14,595 nt of DNA from an uncultured Lachnospiraceae bacterium (GTDB taxonomy: Bacteria > Bacillota > Clostridia > Lachnospirales > Lachnospiraceae), in assembly GCA_910589265.1 (NCBI GenBank), contig CAJUTQ010000061.1, positions 1 through 14,595 of the forward strand, read 5' to 3'. The first letter of the stretch is position 1, and every line of letters begins with the position of its first letter. The notes under the pieces were generated by a model. It was not told where the DNA came from and ran no database searches. It saw nothing but the letters and a program-made list of their open reading frames with translations. Positions 13,818 to 14,595 of the stretch are shown here, piece after piece. The position numbers were made by a program, and so were the translations under genes.

Positions 13818-14069
13818 CTATGAGGTGTTTTTATTAGGATCCAGATTAGCAAAAAAATCTTCATAAGTACACTCATAGATTTTTTTAAGTTGGATCAGTA
13901 CCCGAATAGGGATATTTAATTTACCCGCTTCGTATTTTTGGTAGGCGGATCTACTAATATCGCAGGAGTGCAATTCTAACTCAATACATAGTTTTTCTTG
14001 TGATAATTGATTTTTTTCTCCCTTTACGGAAAAGTGTTCCCACTGCTTATCCGGAAAATTTTGGTGAAT
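13818..14069 (-). pseudogene. XRE-type regulator frame lacking a standard start codon
   Basis: An 83-codon minus-strand frame ends with TAG (13820-13818). It encodes an XRE domain of the subtype found in small Firmicutes regulators: LSQEKLCIELELHSCDISRS (22-41), then AYQKYEAGKLNIPIRVL (42-58) and KKIYECTYEDFF (62-73). No ATG, GTG or suitable TTG lies upstream before the stop at 14105-14103. The well-placed codon is ATT (14069-14067): AGAGG lies 7-8 bases before it, and it starts one base after the stop of the membrane-protein gene, as a coupled second gene would. Either ATT is used as a rare start, or an ATG mutated recently, since the frame has no internal stop. The N-terminal helix (SVKGEKNQ) also looks shorter than usual, so a small indel is possible. 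Confidence 0.55.
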
Positions 14070-14070
14070 A

Positions 14071-14460
14071 TTATTTTCCTCTTCGATAATATCCGAAACA
14101 TATTATAGCCCAAATTCCCGGTACAACTGCATATCCGGCATTCACTTGTCCATGATTTATAAGAACATATCCGCCGCCTATAAATGTTAAAACCAGAAAA
14201 ATGATTCCTGCAATCAATGCTGTTTTTTTCATTAGCCCTATCTTCTCTATAAGAAAAACTTTTACTATCATGCAGACACTAAGCAAAACAAGCGTAAATA
14301 ATCCATTTATCAAAATGCTGGTATACCAGGGAGCAGATTGAATGACATACAAATCCGGATACTTTCTAAAATGCCAGTACTTATATAACCCTGAACCAAT
14401 GAAAACGCCTATAAAAGTGCCCATGAAAATATTTAGTATCTGATTTATCTTCTTTTTCAT
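14071..14460 (-). CDS. Small four-helix membrane protein, function unknown
   Basis: This protein of about 129 residues has four hydrophobic segments: ILNIFMGTFIGVFIGSGLY near the N-terminus, WYTSILINGLFTLVLLSVCMIV, ALIAGIIFLVLTFIGGGYVLI and YAVVPGIWAIICFGYY. The motif HFRKYPDLYVIQSAPWYTSIL between helices 1 and 2 seems to me a recurring one in small Lachnospiraceae membrane proteins encoded beside XRE regulators, but I know no function. The start is uncertain: I chose the ATG giving MKKKINQIL (14460). Two ATGs at 14472 and 14469 and a TTG at 14490 are in frame, with AAAGGA just before 14472. The stop is one base from the presumed start of the XRE frame, so the two form an operon-like pair. 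Confidence 0.7.
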   Translation of the reverse strand: MKKKINQILNIFMGTFIGVFIGSGLYKYWHFRKYPDLYVIQSAPWYTSILINGLFTLVLLSVCMIVKVFLIEKIGLMKKTALIAGIIFLVLTFIGGGYVLINHGQVNAGYAVVPGIWAIICFGYYRRGK

Positions 14461-14490
14461 GGTTATCATCATTCCTTTCGCTTCGCTCAA

Positions 14491-14524
14491 GGCACAAACA
14501 AGTCATGAAAGAGCTAGTTGTGCC
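14491..14524. promoter_or_regulatory. Inverted repeat upstream of the membrane-protein gene
   Basis: GGCACAA (14491-14497) and TTGTGCC (14518-14524) are perfect 7-base arms 20 bases apart. The right arm overlaps a possible plus-strand -35 box. It could be an operator shared by divergent genes, a natural target for the XRE product, or a hairpin; the T-rich run to its right would suit a plus-strand terminator, but no plus-strand gene precedes it. Confidence 0.4.
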
Positions 14525-14546
14525 ATGTTTTTGTTTGGTTTATAAT
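14518..14546 (+). promoter_or_regulatory. Possible promoter leading out of the window
   Basis: A perfect TATAAT (14541-14546) has TTGTGC (14518-14523) 17 bases before it, a half-match to the -35 consensus. A purine-rich GGGGAGGTGA follows at 14578-14587 and could be a ribosome site, with GTG at 14588 as one possible start. Too little sequence remains to identify the gene. Confidence 0.4.
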
Positions 14547-14595
14547 AAATTCAGGATAGCAATACACTACAGAGCACGGGGAGGTGAGTGGCGGA

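Noticed and set aside
1..14595. CRISPR array, insertion sequence, tRNA or rRNA genes
   Set aside because: No regularly spaced repeat series, transposase frame, terminal inverted repeats with target duplication, or cloverleaf was seen on reading either strand.

Overview
The window looks like chromosome from a low-GC, spore-forming-type Clostridium relative, most probably a gut Lachnospiraceae. The grounds are AT-rich DNA, strong AGGAGG-type ribosome sites, a Firmicutes T-box in front of pheST, a SpoIID/LytB-type protein, a GntR/ABC operon of the Firmicutes YtrA/BcrA kind, and a small XRE/membrane-protein pair of a type I associate with Lachnospiraceae. No searches were run; family names rest on motifs read by eye.

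Left edge (1-451). There is a two-tier hairpin, then a small promoter-like palindrome and a strong ribosome site. Behind it lies a tiny membrane-peptide frame whose second codon is an in-frame TAA (ATG-TAA), so it is probably dead or unusually expressed. A long GC-rich hairpin with an A tract before it and a T tract after it probably ends transcription in both directions.

Translation block (452-5616, minus strand). Promoter, then a T-box antitermination leader with a likely UUC (Phe) specifier, then about 250 nt of structured non-coding DNA, then pheS, pheT and queA. Uncharged tRNA-Phe should let transcription pass the terminator at 5299-5329. The stretch between that terminator and pheS is not explained by the T-box and carries nested and competing inverted repeats.

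Envelope block (5613-8313, minus strand). A membrane-anchored SpoIID/LytB-domain protein is followed by a YihY/BrkB-family membrane protein that overlaps it by 41 nt. A small XRE regulator (8510-8845, plus) is divergent from this pair, with three CGAACT repeats in front of it.

Two-gene cassette of unclear role (8859-11578, minus strand). A clear promoter drives a 537-residue protein with a phospholipase-D-like C-terminal half. It resembles the VPA1262 family and has Gln where the HKD-type His is expected. A tightly coupled 367-residue helical protein that I do not recognise follows. This is the best candidate in the window for an undescribed system, possibly defensive, but that role is inference.

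Regulated exporter (11669-13633, plus strand). A near-consensus promoter has a perfect palindromic operator at its start point and is followed by a GntR/YtrA-type repressor, an ABC ATPase and a six-helix permease, all overlapping or coupled. Right edge (13634-14595): an AT-rich gap, then on the minus strand a four-helix membrane protein followed by an 83-codon XRE frame whose only well-placed start is ATT. A probable plus-strand promoter leads out of the window.
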